DNA of 64,000 bases. It comes from Thauera sp. 28 (GTDB lineage Bacteria; Pseudomonadota; Gammaproteobacteria; Burkholderiales; Rhodocyclaceae). Under the pieces are notes generated by a model that worked only from the letters and a program-made list of their open reading frames with translations, was not told where the DNA came from and searched no databases. Positions within the stretch are counted from its first letter, which is position 1. Every line of letters begins with the position of its first letter. Shown here piece by piece: positions 1 to 12,452 of this stretch. The stretch spans positions 84,966 through 148,965 of the forward strand of contig NZ_AMXA01000008.1 of the NCBI RefSeq assembly GCF_000310145.2, in the 5' to 3' direction. The position numbers and the translations under genes are program-made.

Positions 1-987
1 CAATCGCTCATCGAACTGCTCCACACCCCCTTCGCACTGCCATCGGGCCATGAGGTGTTCATCGGCCTTAGCATCGGCATCAGCCTTTACCCGGACGACG
101 CCCTGACCGCAACCGAGCTCGTCCAGCATGCGGATGCGGCGATGTATCTGGCCAAGCAGCAGGGGCGCAACACCTACCGCTTCCACACCCACGCACTGAC
201 CCGCGCTGCGGCCGAACGCCTGTCGCTCGAAACACGGCTGCGCCATGGGCTGGACCGCGGCGAGTTCCTGCTCCACTACCAACCGCTCGTCGACGCGACG
301 ACAGGCAAGGCGCTGGGCGTCGAGGCACTGGTACGCTGGCAGCCCCCGGGGGAGGATCTGGTGCCCCCAGGGCGCTTCATCCCGCTTACCGAAGAGACCG
401 GCCTCATCGTTCGACTCGGTGCCTTCGTGTTGCGGGCGGCCTGCGTGCAGGCCCAGGCGTGGCGTGAGCAGGGCCTGGCGCTCGGCACGGTGGCGGTGAA
501 CCTATCCGCTCGCCAGTTCATGGACGACGGCCTGGTCGAGGAAGTGAAGACTGCACTGGCGATCTCCGGCCTGCCCCCGCACTGCCTCGAACTCGAACTC
601 ACCGAGAGCCTGCTCATGGAGCAAGCCCCGCGCACGATTGCAACGCTCAGCGCACTGAAACAGTTGGGCTTGCGCCTGGCGATCGATGACTTCGGCACCG
701 GCTATTCATCGCTCGCCTATATCAAGCGCTTTTCCATCGACAAACTGAAGATCGATCAGAGCTTCGTCCGCAGCCTCGAACGCTCGGCCGACGACAAGGC
801 CATCGTCGCCACCATCGTCGCCATGGCACGTACGCTACGCCTGGAGGTACTGGCCGAGGGCGTGGAGACGGACGCACAAGCGAGCATCCTCGCCTCGCTC
901 GGCTGCGTCGAACATCAAGGCTACCTCTACGCACGCCCGCTACCGCCAGCCGAACTCGAGACATGGCTGCGGAGCCATGGCCGATGA
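1..987 (+). CDS. GGDEF/EAL protein, C-terminal part (5' end outside window)
   Basis: The frame is open from base 1, so this is the 3' part of a larger gene. The first ~50 codons are the tail of a GGDEF domain (GISLYPDD, then HADAAMYLAKQQGRN). A complete EAL phosphodiesterase domain follows. It keeps the EAL motif, the NLSARQF Asn, the ELTES Glu, the DDFGTGYSS double Asp, the KID Lys and the AEGVE Glu, so c-di-GMP hydrolysis to pGpG is likely. Whether the GGDEF part is active cannot be seen. The stop overlaps the ATG of the binding-protein gene (ATGA at 984), which suggests translational coupling. Any N-terminal sensor lies outside the window. Confidence 0.93.
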   Translation, partial: QSLIELLHTPFALPSGHEVFIGLSIGISLYPDDALTATELVQHADAAMYLAKQQGRNTYRFHTHALTRAAAERLSLETRLRHGLDRGEFLLHYQPLVDATTGKALGVEALVRWQPPGEDLVPPGRFIPLTEETGLIVRLGAFVLRAACVQAQAWREQGLALGTVAVNLSARQFMDDGLVEEVKTALAISGLPPHCLELELTESLLMEQAPRTIATLSALKQLGLRLAIDDFGTGYSSLAYIKRFSIDKLKIDQSFVRSLERSADDKAIVATIVAMARTLRLEVLAEGVETDAQASILASLGCVEHQGYLYARPLPPAELETWLRSHGR

Positions 988-1916
988 CCACACGCCTGCT
1001 GCTTGCCCTGCTCGTCTCCGTGCTCGCCCTGGCGTGCGCGAAAGTACCCGAGCCGCCCCTCCGCGTGGCCGTCAATCCCTGGGTCGGCTACGACCCACTG
1101 GTGCTCGCCCGCGAGCGCGGGCTGATCGATCCGGCCACGCTTCAGGTCATCGAACTGCCATCGGCAACCGAATGCAAGCGCGCCCTGCGCAACGGGCTCG
1201 CCGACGCCGCCGCACTGACCCTGGACGAAGCACTGCGCCTGGCCGACGAAGGCACGGAACTTCGTATCGTCACCCTGCTGAGCGACTCCAGGGGCGCCGA
1301 CGCCGTGCTCGCACGCCCCGGCATCTCGAGCCTGGCGGAACTCCGCGGCAAACGTATCGCCCTCGAAGAAAGCGCGCTTGGCAGCCTGATGCTGGCACGC
1401 TTGCTGACCGCTGCGGGTCTCACGCGAGATGACGTTCACACCGTGCACGGCGAAGCCTCGCAACACGCCGCCATGGTGCAGGACGGCGGGGCAGACGTGG
1501 TCATCACCTTCGAACCCATCAGGAGCCAATTGCTTGCCGCAGGCTTGAGGGTGATCTTCGACAGCGCCGAGCTGCCGGGAGAAATCGTGGACGTGCTCGT
1601 CGTCCGCGCAGACCTCGTCGAACATCGCGTTCAGCAGCTACGGGCCGCCTGGCGGACCGGGCTGGCCGCTCTCGAGGCCGACCTGCCCGCAGCGGCCGCC
1701 CTACTCTCTCCCGCCGCGGACCTGACGGTCGAACAATACCTCGCCACCTTGGACGGGCTCCGCTTCATTCCTGCCGCCGAGAGCGCTCAGCGACTGGACG
1801 CCGAAGCGCTCGCACTGTCTGCAGGCCCGCTTGCAGGCCATCTTCAAGGGCTTGGCCTGCTCCAGCGCCCGCCCGACTGGGTGGCCCTGACCACTGACAC
1901 CGGAGCCGCACGGTGA
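984..1916 (+). CDS. Periplasmic substrate-binding protein, NMT1/NitT-TauT type
   Basis: A 310-aa protein with an N-terminal hydrophobic signal (MTTRLLLALLVSVLALACAK). Cys18 follows ALA, a weak lipobox, so it may be a lipoprotein. The mature part begins with a segment typical of NMT1/SsuA-type binding proteins (VNPWVGYDPLVLARERGLID). The start at 984 is preferred over an in-frame ATG at 963 because it gives the ATGA overlap and a clean signal peptide. No permease or ATPase is adjacent. The gene lies between a c-di-GMP enzyme and a sensor kinase, so a role as ligand-sensing partner of the kinase is a reasonable inference. The ligand is unknown. Confidence 0.8.
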   Translation: MTTRLLLALLVSVLALACAKVPEPPLRVAVNPWVGYDPLVLARERGLIDPATLQVIELPSATECKRALRNGLADAAALTLDEALRLADEGTELRIVTLLSDSRGADAVLARPGISSLAELRGKRIALEESALGSLMLARLLTAAGLTRDDVHTVHGEASQHAAMVQDGGADVVITFEPIRSQLLAAGLRVIFDSAELPGEIVDVLVVRADLVEHRVQQLRAAWRTGLAALEADLPAAAALLSPAADLTVEQYLATLDGLRFIPAAESAQRLDAEALALSAGPLAGHLQGLGLLQRPPDWVALTTDTGAAR

Positions 1917-4210
1917 GGATCGGCAACCCCCTGCTCGCATTCCCCGCCCGACTGGTTCTGCCTATCGTGCTGTCCCTGCTTGCCGTCATCGCGCTGGGCA
2001 TACTCTATTGGGTGCAGATGGGCGTCCTGGAAAGAGAGGTCGAGCACGCCGAGCGCCTGCGCCTTGCCGAACGCCTGACCCTGGAACAGACCAGGCTGGA
2101 GAGCCAGTCCGAACATGGAACGCCGCTGCAGATCCGCCGACTCGTGAGCAGCCTTGCACTGCACCGTGGTCTGAGCCACGCCTGGCTGGTCGACGCCAAC
2201 GGACAGATTCGCGCCAGCCTGAGCAGATCGGAGCTCGGGCAGCCGATGCTCGCGCATCTGCCTCTGCTGGCACCTGAAACGCGTCTTGCCGTCGCCAAGG
2301 CGCTTGCACGACGTACCCCCCAGGCCAGCATCCAGCGCCTGGAAGCCGAACAAGCCTTACTGGGCGTGGTCGCCGTCGGCCCGAGCGACACCCTCATCGT
2401 GCGCGTGGACCTTGCGCAGCCACTGGCAAGCCGTCTCGAAGCGAGCCGCCTCGATTTCATCGCCGGTGCGGCGGCATGGCTCGCCTTCGCCCTGCTCGCC
2501 GGCCTGATCACCCATCTGCTCTGGTTCCGTCGTGCCGCCCTCCTCACCCGCACCGCAGCCACGCTTGCCACCGGCGACCTCTCAGCGCGCACCCGCCTGC
2601 AGGGCGCAGACGAACTCGCGAACGTCGGTGCTGCGCTCGACGCCATGGCCGAACGGCTCGAGGCTCAGCACCTCCAGTTGCACCGCCTCGGCACGATCAT
2701 CGACCACTCCCCGGTCATTGCCATCTCATGGGCAAATGCGCCGGGCTGGCCCGCCACCTTCGTGAGCAGCAACATTCGGCGCTGGGGCTACAAGCCTGAA
2801 GACTTCACCGCCGGCACACTGCACTACAGCACACTGATTCACGCCGACGATCTACCCAGGATCACTGACGACGTCGCCAGCCACTTCGCACACGGCCCGG
2901 ACGCCTATACCCAGAATTACCGGCTGCGCATGGCCAACGGCCAGTGGATACACATCGAGGACCACACCTGGCTTACCCGCGACGCCAACGGCGAAGTCGT
3001 CCGCATCCAGGGCATGTTGCTCGACGTCAGCGCACGCGCAGCGCTTGCCGAGGCCCTGCATGACAACGAACAGCGCCTGCGCCTGGCCCTCGCGGCTGCC
3101 AACCAGGGGCTGTACGACCTCGATCTGCGTACGGGCCACGCCCAGGTAAGCCCGGAGTACGCCACGATGATGGGCTACGATCCGGCTACCTTCGTCGAGA
3201 CCAACGCCGCCTGGCGGGCGCGGCTCCACCCGGACGATGCGGAAAGGGTGTTCAGGACTTTCGAGGACTACGTCGCCGGTCGCCTGCCCGAGTACCGCGT
3301 CGAGTTCCGCCAGCGCACCCGTGACGGACGCTGGAAGTGGATCCTCTCGCTGGGCCGTATCGAGCAATGGTCGGCCGACGGTACGCCGCTGCGCCTGCTG
3401 GGCACCCATACCGACATCGATGCAATCAAGGCGGCGGAGGCTGCACTGCGCGAAGCCAATGCCTCGCTCGAAGCCCGTGTCGCCGAACGTACGGCCGAAC
3501 TGCAGGCACTCAACCAGTCGCTCGAGAGCTTCGTCTATTCGGTTTCGCACGACCTGAAGGCGCCCCTTCGCGGCGTGGAGGGCTACAGCAGACTGCTCGA
3601 AGAAGACTACGCCGCGCGCCTCGATGACGAGGGGCGACTCTTCATCACCAACATCCGCAGCGGCGTGACCCGTATGGGCGAGCTCATCGACGACCTGCTC
3701 GAGTACTCGCGCATGGAGCGCCGCAGCTTGAACCTCGGTACGCTCGATCCAGCGGAGCTCGTGCGCCAACTGCTCGCGGCACGCCGGGACGAATTCGACA
3801 CGAAGGGCATCCATGTGCACACCGCAATGCCCGCGCTCGAGGTCATCGCAGACCCCAACGGTCTGGGCATGGCGCTGCGCAACCTGCTGGAGAACGCCGT
3901 CAAGTTCAGCCGCAACGTGCCCGAACCGCGCATCGACATCGGTGCCCGGAGCGAAGACGGCATGGCCGTCATGTGGGTGCGCGACAACGGTATCGGCTTC
4001 GACATGAAGTACCACGACCGCATCTTCGAAATCTTCCAGCGCCTGCACCGCGTCGAAGACTATCCCGGCACCGGCATCGGCCTCGCCCTGGTACGCAAGG
4101 CCATGCAACGCATGAACGGCCGCGCCTGGGCCGACAGCAGCCCGGGCGCAGGCGCCACGTTCTACCTCGCGCTTCCTCTTGCCCCGACGCCGACAAGCGC
4201 CGAGGCCTGA
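1913..4210 (+). CDS. Membrane sensor histidine kinase with HAMP and two PAS domains
   Basis: A 765-aa protein with a GTG start that overlaps the preceding stop (GTGA). Order: a membrane segment near residues 7-30, an extracytoplasmic region of ~150 residues, a second membrane segment near 180-205, HAMP, two PAS/PAC units (about 255-390 and 390-515), a short coiled coil, then HisKA and HATPase_c. The phospho-acceptor is His546 (SVSHDLKAP), the N-box Asn is 661 (ENAVKF), and the G boxes DNGIGF and GTGIGLAL are intact. No receiver is fused and no response regulator is adjacent. The upstream binding protein may present a ligand to its sensor region (inference). Output could be c-di-GMP turnover through the first gene. 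Confidence 0.88.
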   Translation: MRIGNPLLAFPARLVLPIVLSLLAVIALGILYWVQMGVLEREVEHAERLRLAERLTLEQTRLESQSEHGTPLQIRRLVSSLALHRGLSHAWLVDANGQIRASLSRSELGQPMLAHLPLLAPETRLAVAKALARRTPQASIQRLEAEQALLGVVAVGPSDTLIVRVDLAQPLASRLEASRLDFIAGAAAWLAFALLAGLITHLLWFRRAALLTRTAATLATGDLSARTRLQGADELANVGAALDAMAERLEAQHLQLHRLGTIIDHSPVIAISWANAPGWPATFVSSNIRRWGYKPEDFTAGTLHYSTLIHADDLPRITDDVASHFAHGPDAYTQNYRLRMANGQWIHIEDHTWLTRDANGEVVRIQGMLLDVSARAALAEALHDNEQRLRLALAAANQGLYDLDLRTGHAQVSPEYATMMGYDPATFVETNAAWRARLHPDDAERVFRTFEDYVAGRLPEYRVEFRQRTRDGRWKWILSLGRIEQWSADGTPLRLLGTHTDIDAIKAAEAALREANASLEARVAERTAELQALNQSLESFVYSVSHDLKAPLRGVEGYSRLLEEDYAARLDDEGRLFITNIRSGVTRMGELIDDLLEYSRMERRSLNLGTLDPAELVRQLLAARRDEFDTKGIHVHTAMPALEVIADPNGLGMALRNLLENAVKFSRNVPEPRIDIGARSEDGMAVMWVRDNGIGFDMKYHDRIFEIFQRLHRVEDYPGTGIGLALVRKAMQRMNGRAWADSSPGAGATFYLALPLAPTPTSAEA

Positions 4211-4232
4211 TCGGCTGGGGTAAGGGCCAGGA

Positions 4233-5798
<1,566 letters not shown>

Positions 5799-5822
5799 GG
5801 GCGCGAGCGTCTCTAGCGTCGT

Positions 5823-5852
5823 GAAAAAAGTAAAGGCGGCCTTGCAGCCGCC
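5823..5852 (-). terminator. Hairpin plus T-tract between guaB and guaA
   Basis: On the minus strand GGCGGC (5852-5847), a 6-nt loop and GCCGCC (5840-5835) form a stem, followed by a T-rich run (TTTACTTTTTTC, 5834-5823). This has the form of an intrinsic terminator just after guaB. Because guaA starts at 5798 with almost no room for its own promoter, it may act as a partial terminator or attenuator. Confidence 0.7.
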
Positions 5853-5873
5853 CGGGGTTTCGCAACCGCCAGA

Positions 5874-7917
<2,044 letters not shown>

Positions 7918-7922
7918 GCGCC

Positions 7923-8249
7923 TCAGGCCTGCTCTTCGGCCGGCCCGCCGCCTTTCTTCATCACCTTGCCCTCGTCGGCGCGCTTCTTGCGCACGGCCTT
8001 CGGGTCGGCGATGAGCGGACGGTAGATCTCCACCCGGTCACGGTCGCGCAGTTCGGTATCCGCCTTCACCAGCTTGGCAAACACGCCGAGCTTGTTCTTC
8101 TTGTCGAGCTCGATGTCAGGGTACTTCGCGAGCAGTCCCGAGGCCTCGATGGCCTCGCGTACGGTCGCCCCCTCGGGCAAGCGCAGTTCGACGAGTTCCT
8201 GGCGCTGCGGCAGTGCGTACACCACCTCGACATTGATCATCGCGGTCAT
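7923..8249 (-). CDS. rnfH: RnfH-family (RatB, UPF0125) ubiquitin-fold protein
   Basis: A 108-aa small acidic/basic protein with the RnfH/UPF0125 signature ([18 protein letters not shown], then [12 protein letters not shown] and [25 protein letters not shown]). The family has a beta-grasp fold. It is encoded next to ratA in many proteobacteria and was once described as the RatB antitoxin, though that role is doubtful. The start MTAMINVEV at 8249 gives a 1-bp TGATG overlap with the ratA stop, which argues for coupled translation. The C-terminal tail after DPKAVRKKR is a charged low-complexity extension. Confidence 0.93.
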   Translation of the reverse strand: MTAMINVEVVYALPQRQELVELRLPEGATVREAIEASGLLAKYPDIELDKKNKLGVFAKLVKADTELRDRDRVEIYRPLIADPKAVRKKRADEGKVMKKGGGPAEEQA

Positions 8250-8689
8250 CACGAAACCCTGGGGTAGACCTGCCCGGCACGCTTCACGAACGAATCGACG
8301 AAGGTGTTGGCAATGTGGTTGAACACCGGCCCCAGCACCTTCTCCAGCAGCTTGCTGGAAAACGCGTAGTGCAGGCTGAACTCGACCTTGCACGCGGTAT
8401 CCCCGAGCGCAGTGAACAGCCAATGGCCATCGAGATGGGTGAAGGGCCCGTCGGTCAAGCGCAGGCGCATCTCGGCAGGATAGCGCTTGGCGTTCTCGGT
8501 GCTGAAATGCGCCTTGATGCCGTGGTAATTGATGTGCAGGGTGGCCGAGGTGACGGTGTCGGTGCGCTGATGCACATCGGCGCCGCCGCACCAGGGCAGG
8601 AACTGGGGGTAGTCCTCGCAGCGATCGACCAGGTCGAACATCTGCGCCGGAGTGAATTCGATGAGTACGAGCTTCTTGACGTCGGCCAT
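8249..8689 (-). CDS. ratA: RatA / COQ10-family START-domain protein
   Basis: A 146-aa single START/SRPBCC domain protein (family of E. coli RatA/YfjG and mitochondrial COQ10). Characteristic parts are [22 protein letters not shown] near the N-terminus and the long amphipathic C-terminal helix ([16 protein letters not shown]). The likely role is binding a ubiquinone-like lipid for respiratory chain function. In E. coli it was reported to block 70S ribosome association, hence the toxin name. The ratA-ratB pair divergent from smpB is the conserved arrangement. No Shine-Dalgarno sequence precedes this start; the purine run at 8690-8699 is on the other strand. Confidence 0.93.
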   Translation of the reverse strand: MADVKKLVLIEFTPAQMFDLVDRCEDYPQFLPWCGGADVHQRTDTVTSATLHINYHGIKAHFSTENAKRYPAEMRLRLTDGPFTHLDGHWLFTALGDTACKVEFSLHYAFSSKLLEKVLGPVFNHIANTFVDSFVKRAGQVYPRVS

Positions 8690-8744
8690 GAAGGAGGAGC
8701 GGTTGCGTTGCCGGCACGGCGTCGGAAACGCGGCGCGGCCAAAC

Positions 8745-8753
8745 TGTTAAGAT
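8745..8753 (+). promoter_or_regulatory. Extended -10 promoter for smpB
   Basis: TGTTAAGAT (TGn plus TAAGAT) lies 68 bp before the smpB ATG. No clear -35 is visible, which suits the extended -10 class. Confidence 0.5.
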
Positions 8754-8821
8754 GCGCGATTCTACCGCATGCGGACACCCGGTTTCGCAGCCGCGCGCGG
8801 TATCCGGGGAATCACCACACC

Positions 8822-9268
8822 ATGAGCATCATCGAAAACCGCAAGGCCACTCACGACTACTTCATCGAGGAACGGCACGAAGCCGGCATGGTCCTCGAGG
8901 GCTGGGAAGTGAAGGCCATCCGCGCTGGACGCGCCAACATCAAGGAGTCCTACGTCGTCATTCGCGGCGAGGAGATCTTCCTGTTCGGCATGCACATCAC
9001 GCCGCTCACCACGGCCTCGAGCCACGTCCGCCACGACCCCACGCGTACGCGCAAGCTCCTGCTGCACAAGAAGGAGATCGCCCGCCTGATCGGCAAGGTC
9101 GAGCGCGCCGGCTATACACTGGTGCCACTCGACATGCACTTCAAGCAGGGCCGCATCAAGCTCGAGATCGGGCTTGCCAAGGGCAAGAAGCTGCACGACA
9201 AGCGCGAGGACGAGAAGAAGAAGGACTGGGAGCGCGAAAAGCAGCGCCTGATGCGGGTGAAAGTCTGA
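8822..9268 (+). CDS. smpB: SsrA (tmRNA)-binding protein
   Basis: A 148-aa protein that binds tmRNA and carries it to stalled ribosomes for trans-translation. The start [17 protein letters not shown] is the family N-terminus; the oligonucleotide-binding core contains [13 protein letters not shown] and [19 protein letters not shown]. The basic C-terminal tail ([20 protein letters not shown]) becomes helical in the decoding channel. Length is normal. It is divergent from ratA-ratB and convergent with selO, whose stop is 13 bp away. The tmRNA gene is not in this window. Confidence 0.98.
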   Translation: MSIIENRKATHDYFIEERHEAGMVLEGWEVKAIRAGRANIKESYVVIRGEEIFLFGMHITPLTTASSHVRHDPTRTRKLLLHKKEIARLIGKVERAGYTLVPLDMHFKQGRIKLEIGLAKGKKLHDKREDEKKKDWEREKQRLMRVKV

Positions 9269-9281
9269 AGCACGCGGCGCG

Positions 9282-10886
9282 TCACGAACTGCACGACAGC
9301 ATCGAACACCCGGCCTTGTCGCGCGCCCAGTCCGGGCGCTTGGCGGCAAAGCGCTCCCGCCCCGGCTGCGCCTCGTAGGGCTTGCGCAGCACGTCGAACA
9401 GGGTCTCGAGTTCGCCGAGATCACCCTGCTCGGCGGCGTCGATGGCTTGCTGCGCCAGATAGTTGCGCGGCACGTAGAGCGGATTGACCGCGTTCATCCG
9501 AGCCCGCCGAGCCTCCACCGGCACGCCCTCCTCCGCCACCCGCACCGCGTAGCGCCGCAGCCAGGCGGCAAAGTCGCGCGCCACTTCGGCGCGGCGCGCC
9601 TCGGCGTAGAACACGCCAGCGTCGAGCCCGGTCTCGAACAAGACCGGGTCGGGTTCGGCCACGTCCAGGTCGGCGAGTCGGCGGAAAAACAGCGTCATGT
9701 CCATCTCGCCCGCCTGCAGGATACGGTGCAGTTCATCGAGCAGGTAGCCGTCGCCGTGTGTGTCATCGTCCGTCGCTCCGGCACGCCACGATGCCAGGCC
9801 GAGCTTGGCGCCCATCATCCGCCGGTATTCGGCCTCGTGCAGCTCGGCATAGCCAACCAGCGCACGCTCGAGCGGCTCGACCTGCTGCAGCACCGGATAC
9901 ACCGCATTCGCCAGCTGCCACAGGTTCCAGTGCGCGATGCGTGGCTGATGTCCGAAGCGATAGCGCCGGCCTGCGGCGTCGGTCGTGTTCGGCGTCCACT
10001 CGGGGTCGAAGTCATCGATCCAGCCATAGGGGCCATAGTCGATCGTCAGGCCCAGAATGGACATGTTGTCGGTGTTCATCACCCCATGCACAAAGCCGAC
10101 CCTCATCCAGTGTGCGAGCAACACCGCCGTTCGCCGGCAAACCTCCTCGAACCACGCCACGCGGCGCGCAACCGGGTCGCGCTCGGCAGCAAGGGCGGGA
10201 AAGTCGCGGGCGATGGTGAAGTCGATCAGGCGCTCGAGCAGGGGCTCTTCGCCGCGCGAGGCAAAGATTTCGAAATTGCCGAAGCGGATGAAGGACGGCG
10301 CCACCCGGCACACCACCGCCCCCGGCTCTGGCCGCGGATGGCCGTCGTAGAACATGTCGCGCACCACCTGTTCGCCGGTGGCCACCAGGCTGAGCGCGCG
10401 TGTGGTCGGCACGCCAAGGTGGTGCATCGCTTCGCTGCACAGGAACTCGCGGATCGACGAGCGCAGCACCGCACGCCCATCGGCCCGGCGCGAATACGGC
10501 GTCGGCCCCGCACCCTTCAGCTGCAGTTCCCAGCGCTGGCCTTGCAGGTTGATCGCCTCGCCCAGGGTGATCGCCCGCCCGTCACCGAGTTGCCCCGCCC
10601 AGTTGCCGAACTGATGGCCACCATAGCAGGCGGCGTAGGGCTCCATGCCCGGCAGCAGCGCGTTGCCGCCGAACACCTCCGCAAACTGCTGGCTGCGGAC
10701 ATCCGCCTCATCAAGACCGAGGAGCGCCGCCACCTCCGGCGACCACGCCAGCAGCGCCGGGGCACGTACCGGTGTCGGCTCGACGCGCGAATAGCAGGCA
10801 CCATGCACCTGGCGAACATGACGCCCCAGCACCGGGTCGGCAGGCAGTTCACGCACGAAAAGGTTATCGAATCGAAGCTCTTTCAT
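9282..10886 (-). CDS. selO: Protein adenylyltransferase SelO (YdiU)
   Basis: A 534-aa pseudokinase-fold enzyme that AMPylates protein Ser/Thr/Tyr residues and is tied to redox stress in E. coli. Visible family motifs are [38 protein letters not shown] and the later [19 protein letters not shown], which holds the catalytic Asn/Asp residues. The C-terminus ends in CSS. This is the redox-active end where animal SelO carries selenocysteine; here it is an ordinary Cys. The gene starts 15 bp after the permease stop in the same direction, so it is probably the last gene of the transporter operon. Confidence 0.96.
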   Translation of the reverse strand: MKELRFDNLFVRELPADPVLGRHVRQVHGACYSRVEPTPVRAPALLAWSPEVAALLGLDEADVRSQQFAEVFGGNALLPGMEPYAACYGGHQFGNWAGQLGDGRAITLGEAINLQGQRWELQLKGAGPTPYSRRADGRAVLRSSIREFLCSEAMHHLGVPTTRALSLVATGEQVVRDMFYDGHPRPEPGAVVCRVAPSFIRFGNFEIFASRGEEPLLERLIDFTIARDFPALAAERDPVARRVAWFEEVCRRTAVLLAHWMRVGFVHGVMNTDNMSILGLTIDYGPYGWIDDFDPEWTPNTTDAAGRRYRFGHQPRIAHWNLWQLANAVYPVLQQVEPLERALVGYAELHEAEYRRMMGAKLGLASWRAGATDDDTHGDGYLLDELHRILQAGEMDMTLFFRRLADLDVAEPDPVLFETGLDAGVFYAEARRAEVARDFAAWLRRYAVRVAEEGVPVEARRARMNAVNPLYVPRNYLAQQAIDAAEQGDLGELETLFDVLRKPYEAQPGRERFAAKRPDWARDKAGCSMLSCSS

Positions 10887-10901
10887 CTGAATCCGGCAAG
10901 C

Positions 10902-12452
10902 TCATCCACGGCGGGGATCGAAAGCGTCACGCACGACATCGGCGAACAGGTTGGCGGCAAGCACGAGCACGAACATGAACACAAAGGCGGCCGCCAGTGA
11001 CCACCAGACCATCGGCTCGCGGGCAAGTTCGGCACGCGCCATGTTGATCATGGTGCCGAAGCTGATCGTGGTCGGATCGACGCCGATGCCGACATAGGAC
11101 AGCACCGCCTCGGCCAGCACCAGCCCGGAGAAATCCATCACCAGCGCGATCATCACGATGTGCATCACGTTGGGCAGGATGTGACGGCGCAGAATGGCCG
11201 GCGTCCTCACCCCGAAGGCGCGCGCCGCCTGGACGTACTCCAGCTCGCGCAACTTGAGCGTCTCGCCGCGCAGCAAGCGGGCCAGCCCCGTCCAGCTGGT
11301 GATGCCGAGGATGAAGCACAGCGCCAGCAGGCGCGCGTCCGACCGCTCGGCGGCGGTATCGAACCACTGCGGGTTGGTGTCGATGACAACCTGCATCATC
11401 AGCACCGCAGCAGCGATCAGCAGCACGCCGGGAATGGCGTTGAGCACCGTGTACAGGTACTGCACGACATCATCCACCCAACCGCCCAGGTATCCGGCTG
11501 CAATACCGAGGGCAACCGCAAAGGGCATCATCACCAGCGTGGTGATGGTGCCGATCACCAGTGCCGTACGCACGCTCTTGAGCGCGAGATACAGCACGTC
11601 CTGGCCGACCTTGTCGGTACCGAGCACGTGATACAGCGGCGCAAGCTGCAGGCAGAGGGCGACGATCAGGAGCAGGACGGCAAGCGTGAACAGCGCCGCG
11701 CGCCACGCCAGCACCGTGCGCCCGCCGAGCACCGCCGCTGCCACCGCACCCCAGCCCAGGCCGCTTCCACGCCATACCATCGTTACCAGGAGCAGGAAGG
11801 CAAGGACCGACCACAGCGCGGCCTGCCCCACTGCGCTCAGCACCCGCGCCACCACGTCCGCGCTGCGCTCATGCTCGGGGACCTGCAGATGGGCAGCGCC
11901 ATGGACCAGCCGCGGGTAGTCGCGCACTTGCCGGCCATCCTCGAGCTCCATCGTCTCGCGCTGGTACAGGCGCCAGGCAAAGGGCGCCGAATAGGTCTTC
12001 TCGGTCTGCAGGCGCAGCGGCATCAACAGCGCATCGAGCAGGGAAAGCACCTCGGTCGAGTACTGCGCGACCGGCGTGCCCTCACCCTTGTCCTGTCTCG
12101 CGTCCTCTCCCGCGTCCTTTCCCGCGTCCTCTCCCGACGCAGTCTGGTCGGTGCCGACCGGGGCCGGCGCGCCCTCAGGATCCGCCACTGCGATCGTGGT
12201 CGCCAATGCCGGCAACAAAGGCCGGTAATGCAGGCTGTCGAGCAGGCCGACCGCAATGAAGGCGAGCAACACGGTCGCCGCCGCCATGCCGGCCGGTCGC
12301 TTGCCGACCCGGCGCCATGCGTCACGCAAGGGCGCTTGCCCGCGCACGTAGAGCGCGGCGAGCACGGCCACGCCAACGAGCAGGAAAAGCAGCGCATCGG
12401 TCCACAGCAGCACCGGCTGGAAGCCCATCGGTATTCCCCACGGCGCGCTCAT
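10902..12452 (-). CDS. Peptide ABC transporter permease, YejE/OppC type, with large insertion
   Basis: A 516-aa protein. The C-terminal ~270 residues are a normal binding-protein-dependent permease domain with the EAA loop (EYVQAARAFGVRTPAILRRHILPN). YejE of E. coli is about 340 aa; the extra length lies between the first two N-terminal membrane segments and the conserved DKVGQD region. It includes a soluble charged stretch (residues ~95-180) with Asp/Glu/Lys tetrads encoded by a 12-bp tandem repeat. The start at 12452 gives an ATGA overlap with the partner permease. It works with the YejB-like permease and the binding protein next door. The ATPase is not encoded here. Confidence 0.9.
   Translation of the reverse strand: MSAPWGIPMGFQPVLLWTDALLFLLVGVAVLAALYVRGQAPLRDAWRRVGKRPAGMAAATVLLAFIAVGLLDSLHYRPLLPALATTIAVADPEGAPAPVGTDQTASGEDAGKDAGEDARQDKGEGTPVAQYSTEVLSLLDALLMPLRLQTEKTYSAPFAWRLYQRETMELEDGRQVRDYPRLVHGAAHLQVPEHERSADVVARVLSAVGQAALWSVLAFLLLVTMVWRGSGLGWGAVAAAVLGGRTVLAWRAALFTLAVLLLIVALCLQLAPLYHVLGTDKVGQDVLYLALKSVRTALVIGTITTLVMMPFAVALGIAAGYLGGWVDDVVQYLYTVLNAIPGVLLIAAAVLMMQVVIDTNPQWFDTAAERSDARLLALCFILGITSWTGLARLLRGETLKLRELEYVQAARAFGVRTPAILRRHILPNVMHIVMIALVMDFSGLVLAEAVLSYVGIGVDPTTISFGTMINMARAELAREPMVWWSLAAAFVFMFVLVLAANLFADVVRDAFDPRRG
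12091..12138. repeat. Four 12-bp tandem repeats inside the YejE-like gene
   Basis: Four copies of TCCTSTCYCGCG run at 12091, 12103, 12115 and 12127, the last ending in AC. In the minus-strand protein they encode four-residue units of the type GED-AGKD-AGED-ARQD. Such repeats can change copy number by slippage without breaking the frame. Confidence 0.85.

Noticed and set aside
7923..8689. ratA-ratB as a true toxin-antitoxin module
   Set aside because: The names come from early E. coli work; family knowledge favours a COQ10-like lipid-binding protein and a ubiquitin-fold protein. Not reported as a toxin-antitoxin system.
8690..8699. Strong purine run AAGGAGGAG beside the ratA start
   Set aside because: It is on the plus strand and faces away from any start codon there, so it cannot serve ratA.
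9282..9320. Selenocysteine at the SelO C-terminus
   Set aside because: The codon before Ser-Ser is an ordinary Cys codon followed by a normal stop; no in-frame UGA is needed.
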